63,117 bases of DNA from Cacconaster sp964598495 (lineage in GTDB: Bacteria; Bacteroidota; Bacteroidia; Bacteroidales; UBA932): assembly GCA_964598495.1 (NCBI GenBank), contig CAZRBY010000009.1:1-63117 (forward strand), read 5' to 3'. Made by a program: the position numbers and the translations under genes. Of this stretch, positions 34,260 through 42,582 are shown in pieces. Below the pieces are notes generated by a model, which worked only from the letters and a program-made list of their open reading frames with translations, did not search any database and was not told the origin of the DNA. Position 1 is the stretch's first letter, and every line of letters begins with the position of its first letter.

Positions 34260-34694
34260 ATGGAAGAGAAATATCAACTCGTATACAGGCAGGTGGAGGC
34301 TATTGTCTCAAAAGAGAGCGATCCGATTGCAAATATGGCCAATGTGGCGGCCCTGCTGCATGAATCTTTTGGTTGGTGGTGGACAGGATTTTACCGTGTG
34401 GATGGTGGAACTCTTGTACTCGGACCTTTCCAGGGGCCTGTGGCCTGCACAAGGATTCCGTTTGGACGCGGAGTTTGCGGTACTGCGTGGGAGCGCCGTG
34501 AAACGATTGTGGTTCCCGATGTGGAGCAGTTTCCGGGTCATATCGCATGCAGTGCACTTTCAAGAAGTGAGATCGTGGTACCGGTTTTCAAGGATGGTGA
34601 AGTAGTCGGAGTCCTTGATATAGACAGTAAAGAGTTGTCGGCTTTTGACCGGAGAGATGCATTTTGGCTTGAAAAGATAGTGGCTTTGCTATAG
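34260..34694 (+). CDS. msrC: Free methionine-(R)-sulfoxide reductase (GAF domain)
   Basis: The 144-residue protein is a single GAF domain with the three conserved cysteines of fRMsr: Cys63 (GPVACTRI), Cys73 (GRGVCGTAW) and Cys97 (GHIACSALSRSEIVVPV). The GWWWTGFYR segment is also characteristic. It reduces the R-epimer of free methionine sulfoxide, the form MsrA does not handle. It ends 6 bp inside the convergent editing-domain gene. Confidence 0.93.
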   Translation: MEEKYQLVYRQVEAIVSKESDPIANMANVAALLHESFGWWWTGFYRVDGGTLVLGPFQGPVACTRIPFGRGVCGTAWERRETIVVPDVEQFPGHIACSALSRSEIVVPVFKDGEVVGVLDIDSKELSAFDRRDAFWLEKIVALL

Positions 34695-35246
34695 ATCTTC
34701 CCTCACCTCTATCCATTCCACTTCTCCGCCCCAAAGTTCGAGGAATCGGCGGAAATCCGCCTGTGAGATAGTCACGCTGGCAGTGTTGTCACAGGGATGG
34801 AAACTTATCCGTTCGCTCTGCTGAAGGTCTTTATCAAGGTAGAGTTTTACTCGGTGTCCATTATGGAATAACTCTTTGGGATTGACATCCGTGCGATTTT
34901 CAAGTCCCATATCGTTTATCAACCCAAACAGGGAGACTGAGCCCGGCTGTAACCCAAGACAACGCTCCATCCTTTCTGGTGAGGCAAAAGAGAGTTTGCC
35001 CTGCTTAAGCGCCTTTTCCAGCAAATGGATATCGAGATTTTTGTGACATTCGAAGATAACCAAGTAGTGTCGATTGCCCTTGTGATTGCGGAAGAAGAGG
35101 TTCTTGCAGTGGGTAGAGTCAATGTTCTTCCAGTATTCCATCGCAAGCTCTATTGTAGGGAGCGGGGGATGGGTGTGGATTTCATACTCTATTCCGGTAT
35201 TTTTGAGGAACTCCAGAACTCCGGTTATGGTTTCGTTGTATTGCAT
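34689..35246 (-). CDS. Prolyl-tRNA editing protein (ProXp/YbaK-like deacylase)
   Basis: The 185-residue freestanding YbaK/INS-type domain hydrolyses mischarged aminoacyl-tRNA(Pro), usually Ala-tRNA(Pro). Visible motifs are YEIHTHPPLPTIELAMEY near the N-terminus, CKNLFFRNHKGNRHYLVIFECHK (~44-66, with the conserved lysine) and GLQPGSVSLFGLIND (~113-127). It resembles the PrdX/ProXp-ala group. Its 3' end overlaps fRMsr by 6 bp on the opposite strand. Confidence 0.88.
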   Translation of the reverse strand: MQYNETITGVLEFLKNTGIEYEIHTHPPLPTIELAMEYWKNIDSTHCKNLFFRNHKGNRHYLVIFECHKNLDIHLLEKALKQGKLSFASPERMERCLGLQPGSVSLFGLINDMGLENRTDVNPKELFHNGHRVKLYLDKDLQQSERISFHPCDNTASVTISQADFRRFLELWGGEVEWIEVREDL

Positions 35247-35314
35247 TTTTGATATGATATCTGCTTGTTTGATTTCAATCGTTTTTTCCCCTCTCAGGAT
35301 TAGAACTTTGTTTA

Positions 35315-38089
35315 TTATTTAACCAGCAGGGTGGAGAATAAACCCCTTGCAAATCGTAAGATGTCGGGGATAATCAGCACGGGGGAGGTGCAGAGCAATA
35401 TCAACCCCCAGTCACTTAATGAGAGCGGAGCCACATCGAAGAAGGCTCCGGCAACGTTTGTTATAAAGTATTGTCCGATCAGAATAATACCTGCAACTAT
35501 CACCAACATAGGGGAAGCTGACTCTATAAAACGTTTGCGATTGAAAAATAAATCAACAAGATCCTGCAATAGGCTCCCTTTTGTGCGGAAATATCTTGCA
35601 TTGAACAAGTTCCAAAACTGCAGCATCACGAAGATGGAAAAGAAGACTCCCATCTCAAACCCTGTAAGATGCTGCTTTGTGTGTGGTTTTAAGGCTCCCA
35701 AAAAGAGCTCCCTGAGTGTTTCCAGGTTGAGCAAATCTCTCACTGAAGTGATATCCGTATGCCAAAGCAGCTGCCAGATCATAGTCATCACAATAAAGAA
35801 AAGCAAGCCTCCAACCAGGATGCGGATGCCCATTTTGCGGTCTATTATATGGCTGTTGCAATCCCTCGGAGGATCGTGCATAACTCTTCGGTCAGGTGGA
35901 ATTGAGGAGAGCGCCATTGCTGCAAATGTGTCCATAATGAGATTTACCCAGAGCATTTGTGTAACTGTAAGGGGCGAATCCAGCCCAAGGAAGGCCCCAA
36001 GCAGAACTATCAGGCAGGCACAAACGTTGATAGTCATCTGGAAGAGAATGAATCTCTTTATGTTGAGGTAGAGCGAACGTCCCCAGAGGATACCTTTGTT
36101 GATACTGGAAAAGGAGTTGTCTATTATAGTGACATCACTTGCTTCCTTAGCTCTGGAGGTACCGTCACCCATAGATAGTCCTACCTGTGCCTTTTTGAGT
36201 GCGGGAGCATCATTGGTGCCGTCACCGGTTACTGCAACCACTTCTCCCATCTCCTGCAAAAGAGTAACCAAACGCGCTTTATCTTCCGGACGCGCCCTTG
36301 AGAGTACTTTTAGATCGGGTATGACGTGACTTTTAATCTCTTCGTCGCTCATTGCGGCAAATTCCGCTCCGGTGAGTATCTGCATAGGTTCATGAGCATC
36401 CATGATGCCGGATTGCCGCGAAATCTCATTTGCAGTCAGTGCAACATCGCCTGTAATCATTATCACTCTGACACCTGCATTGTTTCTGCAGATATCTATT
36501 GCCTCTCGTACATCGTCCCTTACGGGGTCGGCGATGCCTACTATACCGGCAAATATTATAGGAGAATCCCCTTCAACATTTAAATCCTCGTATGCGAAAC
36601 CGAGCGTACGCATTCCTCTGGCTTGATAACTCTCAAGGAGTGAGAGAATATCCTCTTTTGTTCTGTTGCCGGAGATGCTATTCGACATTTCCAGCATAAT
36701 CTCAGGCGCTCCTTTTATATAACGAATACTCTTTCCCGTACTCTCCTCTTTTGCAACCGTCACCATTTTTTTGCTTTCTGTAGAGAAAGGTTCCCTGGAG
36801 ATTATGGTCAGACTATCACGCAGTGCACGGTAGTCGTATCCAAGTTCGTTCAGCCATAGGAGCAATGCACCCTCAGTAGGATTGCCTATTGCGCGGAACT
36901 TGCCTGATTCGTCTTCAGAGAGTTCTGCAGTGGAGTTGATGGAGATGCTCAGGGCAACAAAGTTCATATCTATGCCGGAGAATTCCTGCTCCACCACACT
37001 CATTTTATTGTAGGTGAGCGTACCTGTCTTGTCGGTGCATATGACAGTTGTTGCCCCCATAGTCTCGCATGCATGAAGTTTGCGCACCAGATTCTTCTCC
37101 TTCAGCATTTTACGCATACTCAGCGCAAGCGAAATGGTAACGCTCATGGGTAGCCCTTCCGGCACTGTCACAACTATGAGAGTTACCGCAAGCATCACCG
37201 AGTTGATGATGACATGTATAATATCCAGCAATTCGCGCTCCTGAGGATCTCCGGTGAGGAAAAAGATCATAAGGCGTCCGATTACGATCAGTGTGCCTAT
37301 TATATAGCTTGCTTTGGTAATCGATTTTGCGAGACGGTTGAGTTGGTTGTTGAGTGGAGTTTCTACGGTATTCTCTTCTTGGAGAATTTTTGCACCTTTT
37401 CCCTCTTCGGTTTCCTGTCCGACTGCAGTAACCCTGTAGAGTGCGGTACCCTCAATCAGGGTAGTGCCTCTTAGGAGGAAATTCTGCGGGTAAGTGCTCT
37501 CCGGTAGCGTCGGGTCAATTTCCACATATTTTCTGGTGAAAGGTTCTCCGGTAAAATTGGACTCATCAATCCGCAGGGAGAGTGCTTCAAGCACGATTCC
37601 GTCGGCAGGAATCTCATCTCCACTCTCCAACTTGACAATATCCCCGAGACAGACATCGCCTCTGGGAATCTCATACACCTGCGGCCATGCTCCCTCTTCA
37701 GCCTCGTGTGTACTTCGCCATCTGAGTACCTTGACTTTGCGCTCGTCCTTAGCTTTGTTGAGAATCTTGAACTCCTTCTCGGCGTTGTACTCGAAGATAA
37801 AAGCTATGCCCGTAGCGAGCAATATGGCAATCAACACTCCGAGGGGCTCTATCAAGCAGGAGGCGGACCTTCCCATTACCAGCATCTCATATATGGAGAT
37901 ACAGAGAGAGAGCCCGAGGGCTACCAGCAGTATTATGATAATCGGATCCCTGAACTTGGCAATATAGGCCTTCCAGAGGGGTTCGCTCTCCGGTTCTGGG
38001 ATGATATTGCAACTTTTTCCATTAATTACCTCCGGAGAATCTGCGCAAAGGTATTTATAGTTTTTTCTGCTATTTTCTGACATTTGCAA
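35315..38089 (-). CDS. Calcium-type P-type ATPase (PMCA/SERCA-like)
   Basis: The 924-residue pump has actuator motif FTGEP (~179-183), helix-4 ion-site motif VVTVPEGLP (~306-314), phosphorylation site CTDKTGTLT (Asp353), and hinge VTGDGTNDAPALKKAQVG. The N-terminus lacks metal-binding repeats. The C-terminal membrane bundle contains LWVNLIMDTFAAMALSSIPP, typical of calcium pumps of the bacterial PMCA-type subgroup. It exports Ca2+ or a similar divalent cation. No calmodulin-like tail is visible. It is transcribed away from tRNA-Ala. Confidence 0.9.
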   Translation of the reverse strand: MQMSENSRKNYKYLCADSPEVINGKSCNIIPEPESEPLWKAYIAKFRDPIIIILLVALGLSLCISIYEMLVMGRSASCLIEPLGVLIAILLATGIAFIFEYNAEKEFKILNKAKDERKVKVLRWRSTHEAEEGAWPQVYEIPRGDVCLGDIVKLESGDEIPADGIVLEALSLRIDESNFTGEPFTRKYVEIDPTLPESTYPQNFLLRGTTLIEGTALYRVTAVGQETEEGKGAKILQEENTVETPLNNQLNRLAKSITKASYIIGTLIVIGRLMIFFLTGDPQERELLDIIHVIINSVMLAVTLIVVTVPEGLPMSVTISLALSMRKMLKEKNLVRKLHACETMGATTVICTDKTGTLTYNKMSVVEQEFSGIDMNFVALSISINSTAELSEDESGKFRAIGNPTEGALLLWLNELGYDYRALRDSLTIISREPFSTESKKMVTVAKEESTGKSIRYIKGAPEIMLEMSNSISGNRTKEDILSLLESYQARGMRTLGFAYEDLNVEGDSPIIFAGIVGIADPVRDDVREAIDICRNNAGVRVIMITGDVALTANEISRQSGIMDAHEPMQILTGAEFAAMSDEEIKSHVIPDLKVLSRARPEDKARLVTLLQEMGEVVAVTGDGTNDAPALKKAQVGLSMGDGTSRAKEASDVTIIDNSFSSINKGILWGRSLYLNIKRFILFQMTINVCACLIVLLGAFLGLDSPLTVTQMLWVNLIMDTFAAMALSSIPPDRRVMHDPPRDCNSHIIDRKMGIRILVGGLLFFIVMTMIWQLLWHTDITSVRDLLNLETLRELFLGALKPHTKQHLTGFEMGVFFSIFVMLQFWNLFNARYFRTKGSLLQDLVDLFFNRKRFIESASPMLVIVAGIILIGQYFITNVAGAFFDVAPLSLSDWGLILLCTSPVLIIPDILRFARGLFSTLLVK

Positions 38090-38164
38090 ATTGAAACGAT
38101 TCTATTGAAAAAGCGAAGTTACCATTTTTTCGGAGAGGCCGTCAAAAAATAGTTGTATTTCAAA

Positions 38165-38182
38165 TACTTTTGCTTACTTTTG
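38165..38182 (+). promoter_or_regulatory. Tandem -7 boxes upstream of tRNA-Ala
   Basis: Two identical TACTTTTG boxes at 38165-38172 and 38175-38182 lie 10 bp apart, 28 and 18 bp before the tRNA. The proximal one fits transcription starting ~5 bases before the mature 5' end. Confidence 0.55.
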
Positions 38183-38192
38183 CAACTCCAAT

Positions 38193-38265
38193 GGGGTATT
38201 AGCTCAGTTGGTAGAGCGTTTGAATGGCATTCAAAAGGTCAGGAGTTCGATTCTCCTATACTCCA
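38193..38265 (+). tRNA. tRNA-Ala (anticodon GGC)
   Basis: The 73-nt cloverleaf has acceptor GGGGTAT/ATACTCC (one G-U), D-arm AGCTCAGTTGGTAGAGC, anticodon stem TTTGA-ATGGCAT-TCAAA with anticodon GGC, T-arm AGGAG-TTCGATT-CTCCT and discriminator A. CCA is not directly encoded. Followed by an intrinsic terminator. Confidence 0.95.
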
Positions 38266-38273
38266 CACCATTT

Positions 38274-38302
38274 CGCCCCGCAGCAATGTGGGGCGTTTTT
38301 TT
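38274..38302 (+). terminator. Intrinsic terminator of tRNA-Ala
   Basis: CGCCCC (38274-38279) pairs with GGGGCG (38290-38295) around a 10-base loop and is followed by seven Ts. Confidence 0.88.
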
Positions 38303-38321
38303 GTAATGAAAAATCGGTTTA

Positions 38322-38624
38322 ATGAAAAGAGTACGTATTACCGCCGTTCGCAAAGTCGAACACGAAGATCTGATTGAAAAATATGAAAATCCCATTGAGC
38401 GAGCTTGCGATGTGAATGAAGGCGATGTGTGGATTGCAGAGGGGTGTAACATGCCGGAAGGGTTCTGTAAGAGTGCATGGGACTCCATTTCTCCCTTCGT
38501 GATTGCTCTTTCACATGGTGCTTCCGGTTTTTATGACGGTTGGATGAAAAATCCCGCCTCTGCTATGATCTCCTGTAACGACGGCTTTCGTCCCGTGAGT
38601 TTTCTTATTGAAGTGATAGATTAA
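38322..38624 (+). CDS. TIGR04076-family small protein
   Basis: The 100-residue protein matches the pattern I recall for TIGR04076: MKRVRITAVRKV start, DLIEKYE, an EGF-like short PEGFCKSAWDSISPFV block, GWMKNP, and ending CNDGFRPVSFLIEV. It has three conserved-looking cysteines (in ERACDV, GFCKS, ISCNDG). Function unknown, often seen in anaerobes. The start is 20 bp after the tRNA terminator, so its own promoter is unclear. Confidence 0.78.
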   Translation: MKRVRITAVRKVEHEDLIEKYENPIERACDVNEGDVWIAEGCNMPEGFCKSAWDSISPFVIALSHGASGFYDGWMKNPASAMISCNDGFRPVSFLIEVID

Positions 38625-38739
38625 ATACTTTGGATTGAAAGGCTAAAGTCGTTGAAGTTATAGGTTCAAATCTTTCGAATTGATTAGTTAAAGGTGCTAT
38701 CGAAATCTTTAGAATAACCGGATATAAAAACAGAATAAT

Positions 38740-39318
38740 ATGAAAAAACTGATTGTCATAGACTCCTGTATGAGAGCCGAATCGAGGACAAGATTGATTC
38801 TCGAGGCAGCCGTGGCTGAACTTTCCAAGAGATATGAGGTGGAAATCATAGATGTAAATGCAGTTGGACTGCCCCCGTTGGACAAAACCACTTATGTGGA
38901 TCAACGGGAAAATGGGAACATTCCGCCTCAGGCTGTGGAGATAGCTCGCAAAGTGGCTGCCTGTGATCGATTGGTTGTTGCCGCTCCCTTCTGGGACATG
39001 AGTTTCCCTGCAATCCTGAAGTCATTTTTCGAAAACATCTCACTCTTCGACATCACTTTCACGGATGATGGAACTACCTGCGTAGGACTTTGCAAATGCG
39101 AAAAGGTGCTCTTTATCACCACCCGCGGCATGGACATCAAGACAGGCGACCCGCTCGACCAAGGCTCGCCCTACCTGAAAGCCCTCTCATGTCTTTGGGG
39201 CCTCGGCGAAGTGATCACAGTTGCCGCCGGCAACATGGACTACCTTTCACCAGAAGAGCTTGTGTTGCGGATTGAGGCAGCGAAAGATGAAGCCGTGGAG
39301 ATATGTAAAAAGTTCTGA
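38740..39318 (+). CDS. FMN-dependent NADH-azoreductase / NAD(P)H oxidoreductase (flavodoxin-like fold)
   Basis: The 192-residue protein starts with KKLIVIDSCMRAESRTR (phosphate-binding loop region) and contains RLVVAAPFWDMSFPAILKSFFENI and TTRGMD, the order found in AcpD/AzoR-type flavin oxidoreductases. It probably reduces quinones or azo/nitro compounds with FMN. The stop codon lies inside a copy of the GTTCTGAG degenerate repeat described downstream. Confidence 0.82.
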   Translation: MKKLIVIDSCMRAESRTRLILEAAVAELSKRYEVEIIDVNAVGLPPLDKTTYVDQRENGNIPPQAVEIARKVAACDRLVVAAPFWDMSFPAILKSFFENISLFDITFTDDGTTCVGLCKCEKVLFITTRGMDIKTGDPLDQGSPYLKALSCLWGLGEVITVAAGNMDYLSPEELVLRIEAAKDEAVEICKKF

Positions 39319-39620
39319 GTTCCGAGTGTGTAGTGGTGCGGGTTACGTGTTGCAGGGTTCGGGGCAATTTGGTAACTGTAGCCAACAGCTAACGGCTAAT
39401 GGCCAATAGCCGGCACTAAAAGAGGGAGGACTTTTCGATAAATCGGAGTGAAACGACCTCGCAGCGCTTCTGCGCTGCTTTGGTTCCCTAAGGGGACAGT
39501 AAAGTATCGAGTTCTGAGTTTGTAGTGTGTAGTATGAGTTATGTGTTGTTTGGAAGATATAAGTCACTCTTTACTAAATACTTTACACTAAAACTCACTT
39601 GAAACTCGATACTCAGAACT
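39313..39620. repeat. Gene-free stretch made of degenerate short repeats and small hairpins
   Basis: The ~300 bp after the azoreductase contain: GTTCTGAG(T) copies (39313, 39511 and inverted near 39611), TATCGAGT copies (direct ~39506 and inverted ~39604), GTGTAGT-type words (39327, 39525), a run of GCTAAxGGCCAA-type words (39386-39412), and the hairpin GCAGCGC-TTCT-GCGCTGC (39462-39479). Similar words recur at 45264-45312 and 45362-45419. No gene is seen. Confidence 0.7.
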
Positions 39621-39652
39621 AAACAAGGAGAGCAATTTTGCTCTCCTTGTTT
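39621..39652. terminator. Strong intrinsic terminator downstream of tRNA-Leu
   Basis: AAACAAGGAGAGC and GCTCTCCTTGTTT form a perfect 13-bp stem with a 6-base loop. It lies two bases past the tRNA 3' end on the minus strand and could act in both directions. Confidence 0.85.
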
Positions 39653-39654
39653 AG

Positions 39655-39739
39655 TGCCCAGGACAAGACTCGAACTTGCACGCCGTTAACCAGCACTAGC
39701 CCCTCAAGCTAGCGTGTCTACCAATTTCACCACCTGGGC
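39655..39739 (-). tRNA. tRNA-Leu (anticodon GAG)
   Basis: The 85-nt type II tRNA has acceptor GCCCAGG/CCTGGGC, anticodon stem CTAGC-TTGAGGG-GCTAG with anticodon GAG, a long variable arm (TGCTGGTTAACGGCG), T-arm GCAAG-TTCGAGT-CTTGT and discriminator A. CCA is not encoded. Confidence 0.95.
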
Positions 39740-39801
39740 GTAAATTGGACTGCAAATATCAACCATTTTTTTCAAATACGCAAAAAAATGTTTAACTTAG
39801 T

Positions 39802-40290
39802 ATGATTATTTCTAACAATACTACAATAATTATGATTGAGCGCTACACAGAGGAAATTGCTAAAATGGTACCCTCTGCATTCAAATCTAAAGGTCACACC
39901 ATATACCTGCTCGGCAAACTTACAGATGAGGTTGAAGATGGATTTATTACCAATCTTTTACTGCCTCTTGTGGAGGCTATTAAGGATGATTTAGTGGAAA
40001 GTGTGTTTTTTCTGGGAGAATCTTCTCTTGTAAATGCCCTTGTGGAATGTTCTACGCCGAGAACGCTCGGTTTTGACATCACCACTGACTCGGAGATGGA
40101 GGAGAAAGAGTTTCTTGAGGGCAATTGCGGTTATGCGGCTCTCATAACTCTCAATTCGCAGCAGGAAAATCCATTTGTCGAGATGATGTTTGATTCCGGC
40201 GTATCATTGATGTTGCTGGGTCATGTGACGAAGGGCAGTCTTAGGATAGATGACCGCGATTGCGGTTTTATTGGAGATTACGTGAAGTAA
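39802..40290 (+). CDS. Orphan PurM-like C-terminal (AIRS_C) domain protein
   Basis: The 162-residue protein contains only what looks like the C-terminal half of an AIR-synthase-superfamily enzyme (as in PurL/PurM/SelD): HTIYLLGKLTDEVEDGF at ~31-47, a helix ESSLVNALVECSTPR, then GYAALITLNSQQENPFVEMMF and the terminal strand LLGHVTKGSLRIDD. No N-terminal ATP-binding half is present. The in-frame ATG at 39832 (MIERYTEEIAKMV) is an alternative start. It may be a remnant or a dedicated accessory domain. It is 2 bp upstream of menG and would be co-transcribed with it. Confidence 0.5.
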   Translation: MIISNNTTIIMIERYTEEIAKMVPSAFKSKGHTIYLLGKLTDEVEDGFITNLLLPLVEAIKDDLVESVFFLGESSLVNALVECSTPRTLGFDITTDSEMEEKEFLEGNCGYAALITLNSQQENPFVEMMFDSGVSLMLLGHVTKGSLRIDDRDCGFIGDYVK

Positions 40291-40292
40291 TT

Positions 40293-41021
40293 ATGCTCAG
40301 CAAGGATACCGGGTCCATGTGCGAGATGTTTGACAGCATCGCTCCGAAATATGACTTTCTCAACCACGCTCTTTCCCTAGGTATGGACCGTCTTTGGCGA
40401 CACCGTCTGGTCAGGCGTTTGTACAAGGTCCTCAGGTTTCGTAATGGAGTTCATAGCGGCTCGTCTGTATCAATTCTGGATGTAGCCTGTGGTACTGGGG
40501 ATTTGACAATTGCCCTTGCTCGCAAGGGATGGTCCCTTACAGGAGTGGATATTTCTCAAGGTATGGTGGAGATTGCCCGCCGTAAGTGCGTTAAAAAAAG
40601 AGTGGAGGCCTCTTTTGAGATTACTTCTGCAGATTCGCTCCCTTTTGCCGACGGTACATTTTCAGCTGCTACCATTGCTTTCGGTATCCGCAATCTGGAT
40701 CGCAGATCGGAATGCATTGAGGAAATATTCCGTGTTACCGCTCCCAAAGGTGAGTTTATGATACTGGAATTTGCAGTGCCACGTTGCCGTATATGGAGAG
40801 CTCTTTATATGTTTTATTTCAAGCACATTTTGCCTTTGCTTGGAGGATGGATTTCCGGCAATAAGAGTGCTTACCGCTATCTGCCCGAATCGGTGATGCA
40901 GTTTCCAAGTTATGAGGAGTTCTGCGCCGAACTCACCGCTGCGGGTTATACCGATGTTTCATATGAGTCCCTTATGTGTGGGGTAGCTCTTTTGTACAAA
41001 GCCCACAAACCCATAGAATGA
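40293..41021 (+). CDS. menG: Demethylmenaquinone methyltransferase
   Basis: The 242-residue enzyme from ATG 40293, chosen because longer readings run into the preceding gene. It begins SMCEMFDSIAPKYDFLNHALSLGMDRLWR, the UbiE/MenG N-terminal signature, then motif I ILDVACGTGDL, ADSLPFADGTFSA and FGIRNL, and the late GGWISGNKSAYRYLPES block. It methylates demethylmenaquinone in the last step of menaquinone synthesis, fitting an anaerobic Bacteroidota. No other men genes are present. Confidence 0.93.
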   Translation: MLSKDTGSMCEMFDSIAPKYDFLNHALSLGMDRLWRHRLVRRLYKVLRFRNGVHSGSSVSILDVACGTGDLTIALARKGWSLTGVDISQGMVEIARRKCVKKRVEASFEITSADSLPFADGTFSAATIAFGIRNLDRRSECIEEIFRVTAPKGEFMILEFAVPRCRIWRALYMFYFKHILPLLGGWISGNKSAYRYLPESVMQFPSYEEFCAELTAAGYTDVSYESLMCGVALLYKAHKPIE

Positions 41022-41025
41022 GATT

Positions 41026-42507
41026 ATGACCTGGACTCTTTTTTGGAAAATATGCTCCTTCGCCCTTTATTTCGCCAATATCACCTTGGTGATCTATGTT
41101 GTGTGGAGACTTGTAATGAAAAAATCGGATCCAATCAAGACTCTTACATGGATTGTGGTCCTGATTCTGTTGCCTTATATAGGGTTACTCCTCTATCTGC
41201 TGATAGGTCAAAATTATCGTAAGAATGCCATTTTCAAGAATAAGAGGATAGTGGATGTGGAGGTGCGCAAAAAACTTGCTCTGAATCAGTTGCAGCACTA
41301 TAGTGATTTAGAGAATCTGGCCCCTTCGGTATCTCCCTACAAAAAACTAATTCGTCAGAATCTTCTCGGCAATTATAGTATTCTCACAGTCATTGACAAG
41401 ATTGATTTTTATTTCTCAGGAAGGGAGGCACTGGATGCGATGATTTCCGATATGGAGACGGCCAACGAACACATTCATTTACAGTCATTCATCTTTATGG
41501 ATGATTCCATCGGAACCCGTATCCGCAATATTTTGATAAAAAAGGCCTCTGAAGGAGTGGAGGTGCGCGTTATTTACGACAGTGTCGGCTCTATAAAGGT
41601 AAAAAGGCGGTTTTTTAGGGAGATGCGTCAAGCGGGCATAGAGGTGCTGGAATTTTCGCCGGTACGTATCTTCAGGCCCACCTACAAGATCAACTACCGA
41701 AATCATCGCAAAATTCTAGTAGTCGATGGTCGCGTTGGATACATCGGAGGCATCAACATCGCAGATCGCTATTATGACGGCGGTGTCTATGATGAGTGGA
41801 GGGATACCCAGATCAGAGTGGAAGGGGAGGCGGTCTTCCCAATCCAATCCAGTTTTCTGCTTGACAGATATTTTATCATAAACCGCCATCTGACTCGTCG
41901 CAGAAAGTACTACTCCGATATAGACGTTGAGAATATTTATCGCCACAAATCGGAAACCGATATATACTCACAGTTTCTCACTTCCGGGCCCGATAGCGAC
42001 TGGTCAAGCATCAAGGAGTGTTACTTCTCCATGATTACCGGCGCAAGCCGTCGTATCTGCATCAATACACCCTACTTTACCCCTTCAGAGTCACTTATGA
42101 AAGCCATCCGTACCGCATCTCTGGGTGGAGTTGAGGTCAATTTGATGATGCCTGCACGTGCCGACTCAACCCTAATTCACTATTGTTCCATGTCCTATAT
42201 CAAAGAGTTGCTCAGGGTCGGAGTCAATGTCTATCTCTTCAAAAAAGGTTTTATACATTCCAAGAGCATAAGTGTGGATGGAAAAATATGCATGGTAGGT
42301 TCCGCAAATATGGACAATCGAAGTATGCTCCACGACTTTGAGGTTATGTCCGTCATCTACAACCCACAATGTGCTGCCATTCTGGAAGAGCAATTTGACC
42401 AGGATATTTCAAGATGCGAAAAACTTTCGCTGCCGAAATGGGAGAAGCGTGGATATAAGGAGAAACTCTATGAAGGACTTGCCCGTCTGGTAAGCCCAAT
42501 GTTATAA
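41026..42507 (+). CDS. cls: Cardiolipin synthase
   Basis: The 493-residue membrane enzyme has two N-terminal helices (residues ~10-28 and ~40-60) and two phospholipase-D motifs: H227-R-K229-xxxx-D234 (NHRKILVVDG) and H411-S-K413-xxxx-D418 (HSKSISVDG), each followed by the G-x-x-N segment (GGINIADR, GSANMDNRS). It condenses two phosphatidylglycerols. The start is 4 bp after menG. Confidence 0.94.
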   Translation: MTWTLFWKICSFALYFANITLVIYVVWRLVMKKSDPIKTLTWIVVLILLPYIGLLLYLLIGQNYRKNAIFKNKRIVDVEVRKKLALNQLQHYSDLENLAPSVSPYKKLIRQNLLGNYSILTVIDKIDFYFSGREALDAMISDMETANEHIHLQSFIFMDDSIGTRIRNILIKKASEGVEVRVIYDSVGSIKVKRRFFREMRQAGIEVLEFSPVRIFRPTYKINYRNHRKILVVDGRVGYIGGINIADRYYDGGVYDEWRDTQIRVEGEAVFPIQSSFLLDRYFIINRHLTRRRKYYSDIDVENIYRHKSETDIYSQFLTSGPDSDWSSIKECYFSMITGASRRICINTPYFTPSESLMKAIRTASLGGVEVNLMMPARADSTLIHYCSMSYIKELLRVGVNVYLFKKGFIHSKSISVDGKICMVGSANMDNRSMLHDFEVMSVIYNPQCAAILEEQFDQDISRCEKLSLPKWEKRGYKEKLYEGLARLVSPML

Positions 42508-42544
42508 TAATGTCATTTTTACTGTAAACTATCAGATAATTTTC

Positions 42545-42552
42545 TACTTTTG
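42545..42552 (+). promoter_or_regulatory. -7 box of typA
   Basis: TACTTTTG followed by GCACGCCC lies 30 bp before the start. The same TACTTTTGCACGCC sequence precedes rpsA at 49243, suggesting matched control of the two translation genes. Confidence 0.6.
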
Positions 42553-42582
42553 CACGCCCTTTGAAATCGTAGGGCCCAATAT

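Noticed and set aside
35331..38080. Several long plus-strand open frames opposite the calcium ATPase (up to 246 codons)
   Set aside because: They are antisense shadows of a well-supported P-type ATPase and show no recognisable protein features.
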